DNA of 64,000 nucleotides from NCBI RefSeq assembly GCF_002443255.2, contig NW_019211454.1, positions 16,046,243 through 16,110,242 of the forward strand, read 5' to 3'. Made by a program: the position numbers and the translations under genes. Below are positions 12,070-25,279 of this stretch, piece after piece. The notes beneath the pieces are model-generated. The model saw only the letters and a list, made by a program, of their open reading frames with translations. It was not told where the DNA came from and did not search any database. How positions within the stretch are numbered: the first letter of the stretch is position 1; every line of letters starts with the position of its first letter. Origin of the DNA: Varroa destructor (taxonomy: Eukaryota; Arthropoda; Arachnida; Mesostigmata; Varroidae).

Positions 12070-12399
12070 CCCCTGTTATCGTCGTTGTTGCAGCATTTGA
12101 AACGTACTCGAAGGAGTTCGTACAAATGCCTTTGTATAGTTTTTTTCTTTTACAGTATTCTCTCCGACAACTTCCGGACCCCGAAATTAAGTTTTAGTCG
12201 CTTTTTCACATTACTTTCATACGGGGGACTCTATGCCTTAAACAGCGTTTTTTCTACAAAGCAGAAAATCACAACGTCTTCTTCGAAAGAGAAGTTCAAG
12301 TTCGGAAATGACATAAGTGCAAATATAGTAGTATATAATTTTGAACACGGTGTACCAGTGTGCCAGTTAGCCCAGCACGATTGATTTTCCCGATGCATT

Positions 12400-13390
12400 A
12401 GCTCCGACCGCTTAATTTCTCCAATTTTCTAGGAGTAAATCGTTAGCGGTTCACTTATTCAATATTAACACGTAAATATGTCGTAATCTAGCGGTGTTCG
12501 ACCTTGAAGATGCAATCAGTAAACACATTTTATATTAATAGCAAGCTTTAAGTCAGTTATAATGTGCACATACGTTCTGTATTTTTTGATCATCACGACA
12601 CCAACCTTAAGAACAGGTGAGCCCTGTCTGGCCTGCTGCATATCTGCTCTGTACCGCATTGTGTTCATGCAAATTCGAAACCAGTAGAATCTACACAGCC
12701 TCTTCTTTTTTCTTCGTATAAGTTCTCGGATATATGTGTTTCTGTTATTCAGTATTATAGTTTTCTTCGCCCACTGTCTCCTACTGCGTTACCAGCCTGA
12801 CATTTCTTCGCCTATCTACGTTCGTTGTGACAGCCGACACCTAAAAAGGCTTCTTGATGCGAAAGGTACAGCCTTGTACGATAAGTTCTCCCCATGTACT
12901 TTCTTGTGTTCTTGTCGTTGTCGCACCTCTCAGGGTGCTTTCTCTCGCTAGATTTCCCCCTCACCCTCTATCTCGTTTCTTCACTCGCATCACAATATCG
13001 TTCGCCGTCTTCGTTATGGCGATCTAGAAGAAACTAGCCATCATCATCCACGCCTGCCTCTACACGTTCTCAATAGTACGGAACAGCCATTCTACGTAGT
13101 GTCTTACGCACCGCACGAGGGCCGCACAAAGGAGAATCAAAGTGCTTGAGGAAAGAACCTCTTCTGCCCCACAACCCGAGAGTCGCGACTAAGGGGACCA
13201 CGAAAAAAGAACGAGAACATAAATTGTGTTGTTGTTGTTGTCAAAAACGTTTGCGTGCAGTATCGGTCGCAATAGAATCAGCAGCGTTCTTACCCCTAGA
13301 AAAGTGGATGTACATCCACACCGACAAACAGATAAAGACTGATCACCGGTGCCTTACATTGGTCAGGACCAACGACGCAATATCGACAGA
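12400..13390. other. no gene recognised
   Basis: Only short open frames without convincing starts or splice pairs. The frames near 12736-12951 and 13146-13445 have no recognisable domain. Confidence 0.4.
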
Positions 13391-13396
13391 ACAAAC

Positions 13397-13798
13397 TCAA
13401 ACTGTGGGGGCAAAGAGAGGGAGACGCAGAAGAGCCGACCATTGATAAATATTCCATCTTATTCTAGTGTTCATGATCATCGTCACTAATACAAGTCGTA
13501 CGCGCGGTTCGTATACGCGCCATATACGCAAACGTGCATGCTTACATCCATAAATATGTGTGCTCGTATACTCGATGCTGGCTAACGCTTGCAAGACCTT
13601 TTTTTTTGAGTTTTTCTTTCTTTTTCGTTCACTCTCAGCCTTCCACTCTCCGTTCTGATATTTATACTTCCAAGAAATCCTCATGATTATCAATATGGCG
13701 CTATCCGTCCATTGTCCGTCACGCGTGATTGGTCGACTTGGAACAACTTTGAGCGATAGGGGCAAAAAAGAAAATGAATCAAAGATAACTTTTTTGCT
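13397..13798 (-). CDS. 134-codon open frame after a long pyrimidine tract
   Basis: The open frame here is the lower part of a 188-codon stretch without stops. At 13799 a very long pyrimidine-rich tract ends in TTTGCCAG, a textbook acceptor, after which the frame continues to TGA at 13397-13399. The peptide has a lysine/arginine-rich patch (near 13603-13650) and no recognisable domain. The region above the tract is probably intron rather than coding. A chance open frame cannot be excluded. Confidence 0.2.
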   Translation of the reverse strand, partial: SKKVIFDSFSFLPLSLKVVPSRPITRDGQWTDSAILIIMRISWKYKYQNGEWKAESERKRKKNSKKKVLQALASIEYTSTHIYGCKHARLRIWRVYEPRVRLVLVTMIMNTRIRWNIYQWSALLRLPLFAPTV

Positions 13799-15467
13799 CT
13801 GGCAAAGATGAAAATATCGAAAGGAAACAAGGAAAGACGAGAAGGAGGCCGGAGGAAGACAGGACAGAGAAGTAAGAAGAAAGCGTTGCGCGTTACTGTC
13901 GTCATCATCATCTAATGTCGAAGATTTAACTGCTGGCTGTGGCTGCAGATCAGCGATAATCAAATCGAGCCGTGCGGGGTCCCGGCGGTCAGGGTCGGAG
14001 TAGACATTTTCTGGTTATTTTTTGGCCTCGGTTTTTTATCACCGATGAAAAACGCAATGAAAGATCTGCATAAAAAGACGTGATGTTTGTCATTTGTAGG
14101 CGAGACAGTAGGAAAGAAGCGATTTGAATGGACGCGCCAAATCACCATAGATCACACCCCAATGCTTTCGAAATGTTCTACTCTGCGTATTTAGCCATAA
14201 GCCCAAAAAAATAGAGAAACCAAGCTTGAGAAGGTTGAATGTTGCCGAAGGATGCTCAAGATTCTAACGTAGTTACTAAACATATATTGCAAACGAGAAT
14301 AGGGATAAATTTTCTTTCAATTCAAGAACAAATCAAAGATCGATAGATAGCTAACAGCGACCCTGGCATATTGAAAGAAACAACTACACTTTTGACGAAC
14401 TTATTGAAAATTGCTTGCCCACAAACATGTTCATGTCAAAGAGCATGTCTACCGCTTCACCGTAGCTCACTACAATAAAATTAACTAAGTATGCCATTGT
14501 TAATATAACTTGAGATAATTAGTTGCTCAGCGAAAGAAATATAGCGATAATTAATTGGCTACTGCGACAAGAAAAACATCTAAAGCCTATCCGATATATT
14601 GCAGGCTATAACCATCTGGAGTACGATGACAAAGGCTAACCTTGACGCTGTCCATTTTGCCGACAACTAAAACAAACGCGGTCACTTTAATAACAAATCG
14701 ATATTGCACTCACTGTTTGTTTTCGGACAAGTAATTCGTTGACCGCGATTAGTCTTTCGTAGGTGCCTCGTCCTATTCTTTTTTCTTCTAAGAAGGACCA
14801 CGCTAGCGACCGATAAAATCGGCAGTATGCCTATTAAATTTGGGAGAATCGTTAATGATATTACATTAGCTCTATCTAGATGTAAGTAATAATGTTGATT
14901 TCGCGAGGTTCAGCGTCCGACAGCGGCGGAGCGGCTATAACGTATCGCTACAACGTTATAATGGTGCCTCGCAGGACAACGCTCGATTCGGTAGCGAATA
15001 ATAAGATATATAACTATCGCGATGAATATAGATGTCTGTGTTTACTGGAATTGGTCGATCACAATGATCCGAGTCCAAGTACCGGCACGCATATTTTCAA
15101 ATATAGGTAATGGCTTATTTAATTATTACTTAATTGCTAGACGTTTCAGCAAGAAAATTCACTATTTAGCCAAAAATTTGGGAAAATGTATGTCAACTTG
15201 CTTCCGAAAAGAATACACAGTCCTGAAAGAAGTAACAATAGAAATGAGTCTGACGGATGGCACGAACGGCACACAGTGACAATAGTAATAATCATAGCTT
15301 CGATCTATTGGATTATTATTCCTGCCTGCGCAGCATCACAGTGCAGAATCAGAACGAAGCCGCGTACCAGACGGGTGACGTATATACGATCCAGTAAATA
15401 CAGAAGCGTCCAGTTCAGAACTATGAACGAAATAAGTTACAGTTATGACCAGCCATAGGGCACAGAA

Positions 15468-15869
15468 TTAACCTCTAGTTCCAGCGTACCATGCGCGCTT
15501 TCTGGTTCCTTGTCGAAGTACACTTTCAAGAAGCTCACAGTTTTTAGCATCAGCATCGATCGTATTTAATATGAGGTTCGCAGCCGAACAGAAATCACGT
15601 ATTAAACGAGCACAATAGTCGCTGGCTTTCAACAATAAAAACGTTACTTGCCCCGCGTAGATTGGCCCATTGTGACTCGGGATCCAGCTTGCTACATAGC
15701 TTGTGGATAGAGTGGCGATTGTAAAATGCCCAGTATACCGCACCCAGTAATTCGATTCGGGTATAAGGATCTTACTAGCACTAGCGTCATTAACGAAGAA
15801 GGGCATGGGCGTGACATTGGCCAAGTAGTAGATCGCTTGAGCGGTACCTCGAATTGGTAAATGTTCCAT
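15468..15869 (-). CDS. 133-residue ORF, unknown protein
   Basis: ATG at 15867-15869 (G at -3 and at +4, an acceptable context) opens a frame to TAA at 15468-15470. The composition is balanced, without low-complexity runs; a sample is NYWVRYTGHFTIATL. There are six or so cysteines and tryptophans spread through it, no clear signal peptide and no motif I know. Codons show a mild purine-first, pyrimidine-last tendency. It could be a small intronless gene, an exon, or chance. The dense stops around it argue against a longer reading. Confidence 0.3.
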   Translation of the reverse strand: MEHLPIRGTAQAIYYLANVTPMPFFVNDASASKILIPESNYWVRYTGHFTIATLSTSYVASWIPSHNGPIYAGQVTFLLLKASDYCARLIRDFCSAANLILNTIDADAKNCELLESVLRQGTRKRAWYAGTRG

Positions 15870-16009
15870 CACGTTTTATTAGTCGAGCTCGATCGTAACT
15901 TATTCTTTGTTGACAGCAATATCGCAAGTAATTATTAATTTTGTTCAGTAAACTTTGTGTTCTTAAAGACAAATTTGAAACTTGTCCAACACGGAATCTT
16001 TCAATCATT

Positions 16010-18260
16010 TGTATTTCGCATGGCCTGAGGTTTTTGCGCCCTAACTCATTTTCGTGACGACCTACGTAACATGTTTGGCTCTAAACCTTCCAAATATACG
16101 AAAGTGTGTAGATTGCAATCCGGACATAGACATACTTCTGTCTGTTAGTGAAGAAAAGTACGAAAAATAGGAAGAGCAGTGTCTCTACAACGGTGATCCC
16201 GTTTCACGCTCAGACACTCGAGATTTCCGCGTCTGTCCCAATAACAGGTCCTTAAACCATTGCCATGCAACGGTACCAAAGTTGGCCACCGACGGGACAG
16301 CTAAGTTACGGAAAAGGTTTTTGCGCCTCGTAGACATACGTCGATCAAAAAATTGTAGAACGAATCAGGGCGATATGCAGTTAGAACTTTGTCGTCATGT
16401 TTCAGCTATGTGGAATGTATTTAGGCGAACCTGGCTCATTCAAGCCGATAGAATTGATGATAATGTACAATAGTAATAATAGTAATGACGAAACTCTTCA
16501 AAGCATTTATTGTTCTATTTAGCGCAAGCGACACAGACTTTACGCTTGCTTGTTATTCTCTGGCGCCTAATAATAACCTAGTTCAACGTTTCTAATATTT
16601 GTAAGTTTTTGTTCGATAGGCACGTTTCGTCCTATCACAACATATCACCCAGCCTACTCGTGTATTTCGCAGAACTTTCTTCGTTGAATAACTGTTAAAG
16701 TATACGTAGCATGGTAACACCCTGCACTGTCATTTACATTTAGGACTACGTTTAGGTATTCAATTTCGCGTCACGCTGTCAAAGGTGACACAGAATAGTA
16801 CCATTGCACCTTTTGTGAAGACAGACACACGACGCTTATAGCCAGGTTAGGCTGGGTTAAGCCTAGCTAGAGAGACAGAGAGTGTGGAAATAGCACAAAC
16901 AACACTCAGAAAAAGGAATTCACTTCAACCGCTAGCTAACTTTTTGACCCGTTACCCGTTGCAAAATAGCTATCTTCCTACATGCATCTTTTCTCGCTAG
17001 CGTAAGTAATGGATGTACTCTTTAAACTAGCCATGTCACGACAGAAGACAGCAGGTATAACTGTTATTGCGCACAAAAATGTAAATCGTCACGTCCGGAA
17101 TTGTAGGATCGTGACGAACAAGTTCGTCACGTCTCCAGCAGTGTGCTTGAGATGTTTAGTGACGATGAATAGATGTAACGCAAGAGTCGGAATATATTTG
17201 GGGTAAGGCCCCTGATTAGGTTGTAAATAAATATATGTCGTTGATTACTGATTCATATAAGACGAACCCTAAGAGGTCAAGGCAGCGTTTCTGTTCTACT
17301 GTACGCTCTACGTATGTAATAACCCAGCAACGAAACTGATTCAAACTGTAAACCCCAATAGTATTTTTGGAAATTGTGAAATCGTCCTACTATGCGGGCA
17401 TTTGTACATTAACCAAGTGGACTATTACCAATGACGACTGTTTATGTTAAAGGGTAGAAAATGAACCCCCTTATTTAACCAAAGGGCGATCCAATAAAGG
17501 GTGAATACGATCTAACATGTTTAACGTACAACCCATATGCAATAAAGGTCACACAAACAGGCATAAAAGAGCAATTGTTTGGCCAGCCAAGTCCCTAGGG
17601 CAAATACAGCTATGTCCCCCATGTGCAGACACTTGGTCACCGCCCTACTACCCAGTTAAGAATAGCAATGCCTAACCAGTGATAATCGGATTAACACATT
17701 TACATGCTCGATAGTCAAAATACCATCCCCGAAGCTGGTAAAGCTGCCCTAAACAGTATCTCCCAGAGAATCAGGTTAACTAGAGATATTTGGGTCTGGC
17801 TCGAAGCTCAGGCGATCTCGCAATCAATTCGCTTCTACGGCCTCCTCGTTTTACGAGATTGCTGATATTAGCCGAGTTGATATACTACAGCGGAATATTG
17901 TCGACCGCGACACGTGAATAACGCCGGATGTCCCCTTCACTCGTGTATTAGCTAGAGCCGACCATTTACTCCACTCTTTGTCAACAAACCTCCCAAGGGA
18001 CGCATAGCCAGCACAGAACTAAGTGTTCAGGCTTCATAACGCGGTTATTCCCCGTTGGGATATTGGCATAACAGCGCATAGTATCCGATGAGCGCCTGGG
18101 CTTATTCTGTTCTGTTTTCCCCGACGACCCGATCATGTGGAGGAGAGCTAATGTCAACCGGTGCTTTAGCCAGTGGCTTCATTTACGCACAGGGAGGCAT
18201 CAACTTTCATCACATACGGGCATTATTCACAGACAATGCAATAGTCTAAAGAAAAAGAAA
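16010..18260. other. no gene recognised
   Basis: Stops are frequent on both strands. The open frames near 16282-16473 and 17009-17206 have no recognisable domain or convincing splice sites. Confidence 0.4.
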
Positions 18261-18262
18261 AG

Positions 18263-18472
18263 ATGACAGAAAAGGGTGGGATAAAAGACGTCGGTAGTAG
18301 CCCAGAGCCAAGCACATTCTGGTGCGGACTGGCGTGGCTCGATCGGGTGCCGCTCGTGCGAAGTACCACCGCATTTTCCGCGGCCACGAATTTATGCGGT
18401 CTGCAGTCGGTGGCCAGTTCCGTAACTTTTCTACAACCCTTCCTTCATCTCGCCACAGACACGGTCACCTAA
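18263..18472 (+). CDS. 69-residue ORF in a GC-rich island
   Basis: ATG with A at -3 starts a 69-codon frame with GC-rich third positions, ending in TAA at 18470-18472. It lies in a GC-rich island (about 18260-19000) within AT-rich surroundings. The middle part reads WLDRVPLVRSTTAFSAAT. I noted a faint likeness to the LPLVxST pattern of perilipins, but the rest does not follow that family, so I do not assign it. It may be a whole small ORF or a first exon; a weak donor GTAACT lies near 18431. Confidence 0.28.
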   Translation: MTEKGGIKDVGSSPEPSTFWCGLAWLDRVPLVRSTTAFSAATNLCGLQSVASSVTFLQPFLHLATDTVT

Positions 18473-18539
18473 CTGGCTGACCAGCGGATGGCAAGCCACC
18501 CTGGTCGTAAATCTTATGCTCTCATCTTTTGTGTTGCAG

Positions 18540-18622
18540 TGTTGGCCGTCCGCCTGTTTTCCCAGCTGCGTGTCGAGCACCCGCGAATGGCAAAACAAAA
18601 GAGAGAACTTGGCCTTTTCTGA
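18540..18622 (+). CDS. candidate short terminal exon
   Basis: A strong acceptor (CATCTTTTGTGTTGCAG ending at 18539) is followed, with two leading bases, by 26 codons reading LAVRLFSQLRVEHPRMAK and onward to TGA at 18620-18622. The codons are GC-rich and typical of coding DNA. The phase-0 frame is also open for 44 codons, so the frame depends on the unknown upstream exon. It may belong with the ORF at 18263-18472 but no consensus donor links them. Confidence 0.22.
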
Positions 18623-19156
18623 GTTGAGGAGGCCTCACGGAGGTGGTTCCTTGGTGATTGCTTCCTGGGGGTGACGGGAGATGGCTGTAGCTGCCAGTGA
18701 AGAACAGACTGTACAAACGAGCCAGTAGTTTGGGGAGCCAACCAGACGTAGAACCCAAGGGTCTGAGTAGGCGCGCGATCCCTCTGGTCAGGCTCCTTTT
18801 TGTCCGGACAACACAGGAGGTTGCAATGGTGGTTGAAGGCCTACTGGGGATAAGGTTCTCCCCAAGGCTAGGGTGAGTTGGTCACCAAGATGAGTAGTCA
18901 GGCTGCCCGAGAGACTGGCAAGAACTAAACTAAAGGGGCTCTGCAGAAAATTCGAAAGCGGACAGTGGATGAATGTGCATGCATGGTACTGAGAGGATCT
19001 AGTCAAAGGAGAAGCCGACGAAATTAAAGAAGTCGGTGGATTATAATTTCCCTAATGATGATACATCTTTGCTTAGCGGAGATTATGGTACACGTCCATG
19101 AGTCGAGTAAGGGTTCACTTTTTTTCTCTGAGACGCATAAGAACTTACAACAAAGT

Positions 19157-19213
19157 TTATATATATACCTATATGTATATATATATACATGTATATATGT
19201 ATGTATATGTATA
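19157..19213. repeat. AT-rich TATA/TGTA microsatellite
   Basis: About 57 bases of alternating TA with TGTA and CATG interruptions. Confidence 0.9.
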
Positions 19214-19214
19214 A

Positions 19215-22200
19215 AAAGGTTCAGTTGTACATATGTATATGTGTACAAATAAACCTTTGTATACGCAGTTTTCAAATATTTTACTTCCAAAAATTACGCT
19301 TTCTTCCTTTTCTAAAGACTACAACGTTAAGTACAACGATTTCTATGTATACTATTACCGGATATTAAGCGGATATAGCACCAGAGTTTACTTTAACACA
19401 GAAATGTGCCGTCAGGGCAATCTGGAACCACAGCTAAGCTGGATACATATTAATCGGAAAAATCATTGCTGACCGCGTGACGATTTTTTCGGTTAGCGTC
19501 AATCGCGTGTGTTAGTGAGTGTGTTTTATAAATAGTGAATATTTCTTCTGATTATTGCACGTTCACGTACTTTTAACATAACGTTTCATTAAAAAAAAAA
19601 AAACGTTTAGAATGCTACCTCAATGGAAAGAAGGAAGTTGCGACACTTTTTATTGCAACAACTGCTTTCCAGTAATAAATGAAAGTAAAAAAACGTATCT
19701 TTTTTTTTTTTTTTTTTTAACTATTATAACTAATAAACGCGCTTGGTACAACGTAATAGAGGTAAAAGAAACATGACGGCGATGCTGGCACCACCGAAGT
19801 AAGCGTTAATGGAAACGATAACAATATATTAACATTGGATTAAGCTTGAAAAAATGTATTGTTTTTTTCCTTTCTTGTAGCAAACGCTTGTGTTATATGA
19901 TACCGCTAGCATAACAGAATTCTGTTCTATTTGCTTGCTTTGGATACTAGAATTCTGCTGACCCTTCATACGCTAAACGTTATAAACCATGCGAGCGCCG
20001 CATGTTCCATTAAGCCCAAGTACCATCAAAAATCATCATCCTCAGCTTGATCAACATCAGCATCATCACTGGGCGACGTCTGCTTATTCGACGTGCATCG
20101 CAGTATACCGTAGTAAAGCATGTCATATGCCCGCTGACTGAATGTATGTTGTTGGCCAACATCACAGAAACGGCCTTTAGTTTCAGCTTTGGCGGGCAGT
20201 TAAGCCTCAAACCTGCGATAACGACTATATAGTTTGCTCAGGCTAACAACCAACTAATCATCCCTGTAACTGCGTTCAATTCTGTGTTCGCCCTTTTAGA
20301 CGCTTTTCGTCGTCTTATGCTTCACTTCATTTTTTTTTTTTTTTTTGTACACTTGCTTGACAACTAACATTAACATGTATCGTCTGCAAATGAGAGGTAA
20401 CAGGCAATATGCTAGCAAGAAAGAGGAAATGGAATTATATCACATTTTCTTATCTTCCTTTCAGGAAAATATACAAGTCTGATTCATGGAATCACCGGAT
20501 GACTTTGAACCTGCCAAAGCGGTAGCTGCGATCGGTCACTTTTTGCAGTATAGCGCTTCTGACTAAGCAAGCCTAGTACAGCAGTATTGGGAAGTACCGT
20601 ATAGAACTTTGCATGTTCTTTAAGTTCGATAAGGTGAGGCACGTGTCTTTTCATGTTATTTTTTTGCCAGACATTATTTTAGACGGGTAGTGCTGTATTT
20701 ATCCGACCTTTTCCACGGCGGAACTTGAAGCGGTGTGGTAAAAATATGCCATAGCAACGATCCGCTAAACGAAAAGCTTGAACCACCAATGGCCGTATAT
20801 TCATAGGTACCATGGCAATCCACTTAGACATGTTCAGTAGCCACCCAGATCACACTGCCTTCTGAAGTTACTCGCACATAATTTTTACATAGCTTACGAT
20901 TTCGATAGGACAGACTATTCGCATCGAATAGGTATTTTTCGTATTTGTGGTATGATTTCTAGATAGGCTGGGAAGTAGTAAGTAAACTTAAAAGTTTAAA
21001 CTTTTAGCATCTTAGATATACGTGACCTGGGGGTCTATAGGCTGTTCGTCACTACCACTACAATCATCATGTACCCGAAAGACTCGCCAGTGCAAAGCAG
21101 AATAATCCACTTGATACGATAGACGATGATGACTAATTGATGAACTGGTGCAGATGCGTGGAAAAGCAATGAAGCCGAGAAGCTGATGATAGCTTTCATC
21201 AAGCGCATGCTGTCCGCTTTGTTAGCGTTCTCGTGGTCGAGCGACTATTAGCTTTAACAGTAATCGTAATCAGATAATTTAAACAAGCTCTTGCAAGCTC
21301 TCGACTGATATAATCTGATAACCACACAATGCATTTACTGAAATTTACGTTTACTTGCTGAAAGAAGTGTAAAGAGCGATATGGCCGAGGTACTCACTAA
21401 CATCGTCAGCGATCTCCTATTCTATTCGTCTGTCCGACTCGGTTTTGACGTCCGGATTAATATACCCTCTATCTATCTTCTAAAATTGTTTCGTTTTTCT
21501 CGAGGTCTCTCAAAAATTTTTCTCGAGGACGTCCTTTGATGGAGAAAGTACTTTCGACTCTTTCTTTTCAGTAAGTTGAATAAATGTGCTATAACCAAAA
21601 AATGGTAATACAGCCACTGCCATCAGTAGTAAGGAAGGACGACAAAAAAAAGGAGGGAAAAATAAGAGAGGAAAAAAATAAGTGAGTTTTTTCTACCAGC
21701 TTATCTGCACAATCGCTCGCCAGCCTCAGCTAATCACTTCGCTCTATCGTAATTAAGCATTGTTTCAAACAGTAGTTTTTTTTCAGTTAAAATGAACGTT
21801 TACGTCTATGCCCGGTTTACCCAGCCTAAAGGAATCTAGAGCTCCTCATTAAGTGTCCCGTGCAAATGGGTTAGTGCGTGGAATTGACTGCACTGTGGCC
21901 GCATTCAGCCTTTATTTCTACCAACCATAGCTCAGAACGCTTTCATGGGATATATGCATGTGTTTGAGATCGAATTGTCCATTGATTGATCGTAACGACT
22001 CATTGTAAAAGCTTTGATCACACCCATAAACATCTGCTGCTCCAACCACGAAAACAATTCAGTCAATGATTATTATGAAGGAAGCTGGATAGCAGGTGTC
22101 GTTCATAGAAAATGGTTACTACTAGTACCACCTAAAGTTCTGCCATTTAGGCCCTAACCTGTACACGTAAATATATTACGTTAATATGCCGAATCAATGC

Positions 22201-24800
22201 AGTCGTTGAGAGCTGTCTCCCCATAGCTGGCGATTCGTTTGATGTATCTAGGCATCTCACTAAATAAGCCTTAAATTAGGCAATCGAATAAGACCTGATT
22301 TACCGGCCGACATACTGGCATTTACTGGTGTTTACGTATCTATCAGCCTGATGTCGATGATGGCGTATTCTACACGGTCGGCCTTCGGCAAAAGGAAAAA
22401 GACGACAGTCCTTATAGTTTGTTCTAGGCCATGCAGATACCTAGGGAAACGTAACACATACGCCATCCATGCAAGTACATATATAACTTGCATGTGTCAT
22501 TTTCATCGATGTGTGTGATTGCAATCGTGTAGATCGCATCGACGTATGTCGGCCCGGTGCCCTATGGACAATCCCCATAACTGGTCATCAGCTCCCTTAT
22601 TGGTACATACTACATTGTGCTGAGTAGGTCAAGCTAATAGCACATATCACAAGGTAGTCAGCGGCAGGCGACGGTACGAAGCTGGTGGCAGGGTCCAGGC
22701 AGCAGCAGCAGCAAAAGAAGCGAGTGTATTAATTAGAGGCAATGTTACTGCTACTGGTGTGCCTGGTACAGGTTCTGTTTCTTTGTCCACAACCATGTGG
22801 GAAAAAGCGGGGCTGCAACGAGCGGCTCTGTAGACCCTCTTTGCAGCGAGGCTCGACGTGACACGGGCTCGGTAAAGCCCCTCCTTCGAACGCCTGTCCG
22901 TAACCTTTTTTGACCCCTCCTTTCTCGAGAAAGTCCTAACCTACCCTGTGTGTGTTCGCCTTTCGTTGCTCTCGTTTCTTGCGTTCACCACTTAGCCGTC
23001 CGTGGTGTTCTTTTTCGTCTAACCTCGTCGTTGCTGATACTGCTAACCGCTGCAGGAACGGCCCCAGTCGACGATATAGTGAGCGTGGTTGTATTCATGT
23101 TCATTGGAATATTACGCCAGCTACTTTTGCTATAACTTTGGATATTAGCTGCGCTTGTCTTCGTCTCGTTTGCTTTCTGGGTCGTCCCTGTGGCAAAGTT
23201 GTATATATGGGATAATAAGTTTGAATAATATACATAACAACAGCAGCAAACAAAGTATGCCTCTTGATAAGAACGTATTTTTCTTCGTCATCTAATTATG
23301 ATATTATGAGTAAAAGTACTTGCACTGGCTTAAGTGCATAGAAAAATGTAAATATCTTAATTTGGCGGATTATCACCCCCCGTCAGGCTGTTTGTGTGAG
23401 CAAGCCTGTTGAGCAAATAGTTTAAGCAAATTCATCTTTCCAAGCACTTTGAAGGCAGCTGGCAGAAACAACAACATTTCGAAGTAGTTTTAAGTAGAGC
23501 TCAGAAGGGCCGCAATTGTCTAATATATGGCAGGTTGATGCCCAGCGTTAGCCCTATGATTGTGTTAAGCATCTGGCATTTCAAGAGGATGCAGACATTG
23601 TGTATTCTGTTGGCATCGACAAGTTTCTTGCCGAATTGTTGCATCATGCAGACACCTGTTCCCGCTAGTAACTTTTACAAATTTTTCAGATCGGCATTTG
23701 GGACACGTTACCATGCGTCACGAGTATATTGGGAGCGAAGTTCAGCATCATCAACCAAGTTCATTCGTCGCTTCGATTGGACGTCCTGTTAAATGGATTA
23801 ACTATTCTTGCAGGAAACTAGACGACCGTGGGAAAACACTTGAGGCTTTTATTGCAGAAAAATTGGGCCTTTTGTATAGGAGCATTATACGCATGGGATG
23901 AATCGTCAAATGTAGGTAGATTTCTTAGAGCATGCAATACGCTTTCTGTCTGTTATGTAATTTTTAGTAGTAGATCATCATGCCACAGGTCAAATTATCT
24001 CACGCCTATCGAACACAGGTTTGTAAAAATCATCCTTTGTTGTTTTGCGGAAATTCTCTTTTTTCAAGCACTTTTTGACATATGCTACTAAGTCAACTGA
24101 TTTTATCAAGTTAAGTCACATCAACAGTGCGCTGCCTATGATTCTCTTGGGAACGTTTCGATTTCAAGGTAATCTAGGACGAACGATGCCATCTATCTCA
24201 TGTGTGGGAAATTTAGTGGAGATATCCACACCGTAATAAAGCAGCGTAACGAGTGAGGCCCGATAGAATGCCGAATATACAAATGTAGTTAGAGGACTCG
24301 AATTTCTTTCAGCAGTGATCGTCTCGGGTGTTGGCGTGGTATGCTGACAGCTGATTTTACATCGGCCTATACTGGCCAACTAATGACTGCGTGAAATCTA
24401 AAAGAGCTTCGGTTTTGTATACCAGCGTCGTCATACTCTAAACTAGGACTCGTTTCGCCGATGCTCGGCTGTTGATTCTTCTATTGATGCTGCCAGTGCC
24501 CTGAATCTGTTAGCTGTCAAGGGATTTGCTCCGCGACAGTATTCTCAGAGATTGAGAAATTTTCCGTCATAACACCTCCATCAGTAACGCGCTACTTTCA
24601 CGCTACAGTTGCTATCGTTGTCGTTCGTTTCAGTTCTGGTTGCTCCCGTTCTTCGAAAAACGGGATACCCCGCATACTCCCCTCCATAGCAAAAGTGCCC
24701 CTGCCCGGCTGTCCCCCGCCCGCTGCTGACAAACAGACTTCCAGCTTTTGTTCCTTTTATCTAGGTTGAATGTGAAAGAAAAACTGAGACTGGTCCAGTG
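19215..24800. other. no gene accepted; homopolymer runs
   Basis: AT-rich DNA with an A run (about 19591-19603) and T runs (about 19700-19718 and 20331-20346). Open frames at 20010-20232, 22950-23215 and 23535-24379 have no recognisable domain. The 22950-23135 frame is hydrophobic and ends in a leucine run, but T-rich DNA gives such peptides by chance. This is probably intergenic or intronic. Confidence 0.4.
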
Positions 24801-24804
24801 CTGA

Positions 24805-25278
24805 GAAGAGCTCGGCTTCTGCACTACTCGTTTCCATCCGCAGGAACATCTGCACAAATTGTCACCTTCTCTTGGAGTCCTCGGTGCCATCATCACTGCC
24901 GGCTGTTGCGGCGGCGTCGCCGTACGTTTTGTACGGCTCGGGGCCGGATTGAGCCTTCGGCGTGCAGGCAGGCTCTAGTTGGTGGCAGACCACGATGATT
25001 CCATTTCGTCAGGTCCTTATCATATCGTCTGCTGTTGTTGTTACTGCAACTGCTTAAGACGTTGGAGGGAGCCTGTGGCTGTTGCCCTCATTTCAAATGT
25101 TGCAGCCGTTACGCTCATTGGCATCTTGGCCATGTTTGCCACAACGGCGACAAAGCCAGTTATCATTGTATTTGTTGTATCCGGTCGTCGTGAAACTGAG
25201 CGATCGAAGCTGTCCTCGGACCAACATGGAAATGTGTTTTCCGCCTGTCTGGTATTACCAATTCAATTCCTGTTGTAG
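24805..25278 (+). pseudogene. hydrophobic open frame split by one stop codon
   Basis: One reading frame is open from 24805 (just after TGA) to TAG at 25276-25278, except for a single TAG at 24976-24978. The first part (57 codons) contains a glycine-rich hydrophobic stretch, LGVLGAIITAGCCGGVAV. The second part (99 codons) has a cysteine cluster (VCCCCYCNC) and then a membrane-type segment, VAVALISNVAAVTLIGILAM, ending in a charged tail. Codons beginning with G are very frequent. The stop may lie in an intron (possible donor GTACGT near 24922, acceptors near 24978 or 25013), or mark a decayed gene. No family was recognised, and plain coding chance in GC-rich DNA is a rival. Confidence 0.3.
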
Positions 25279-25279
25279 A

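Noticed and set aside
18263..18472. Assignment of this ORF to the perilipin family
   Set aside because: Only a five-residue LPLVxST-like pattern fits; the neighbouring residues do not follow the family.
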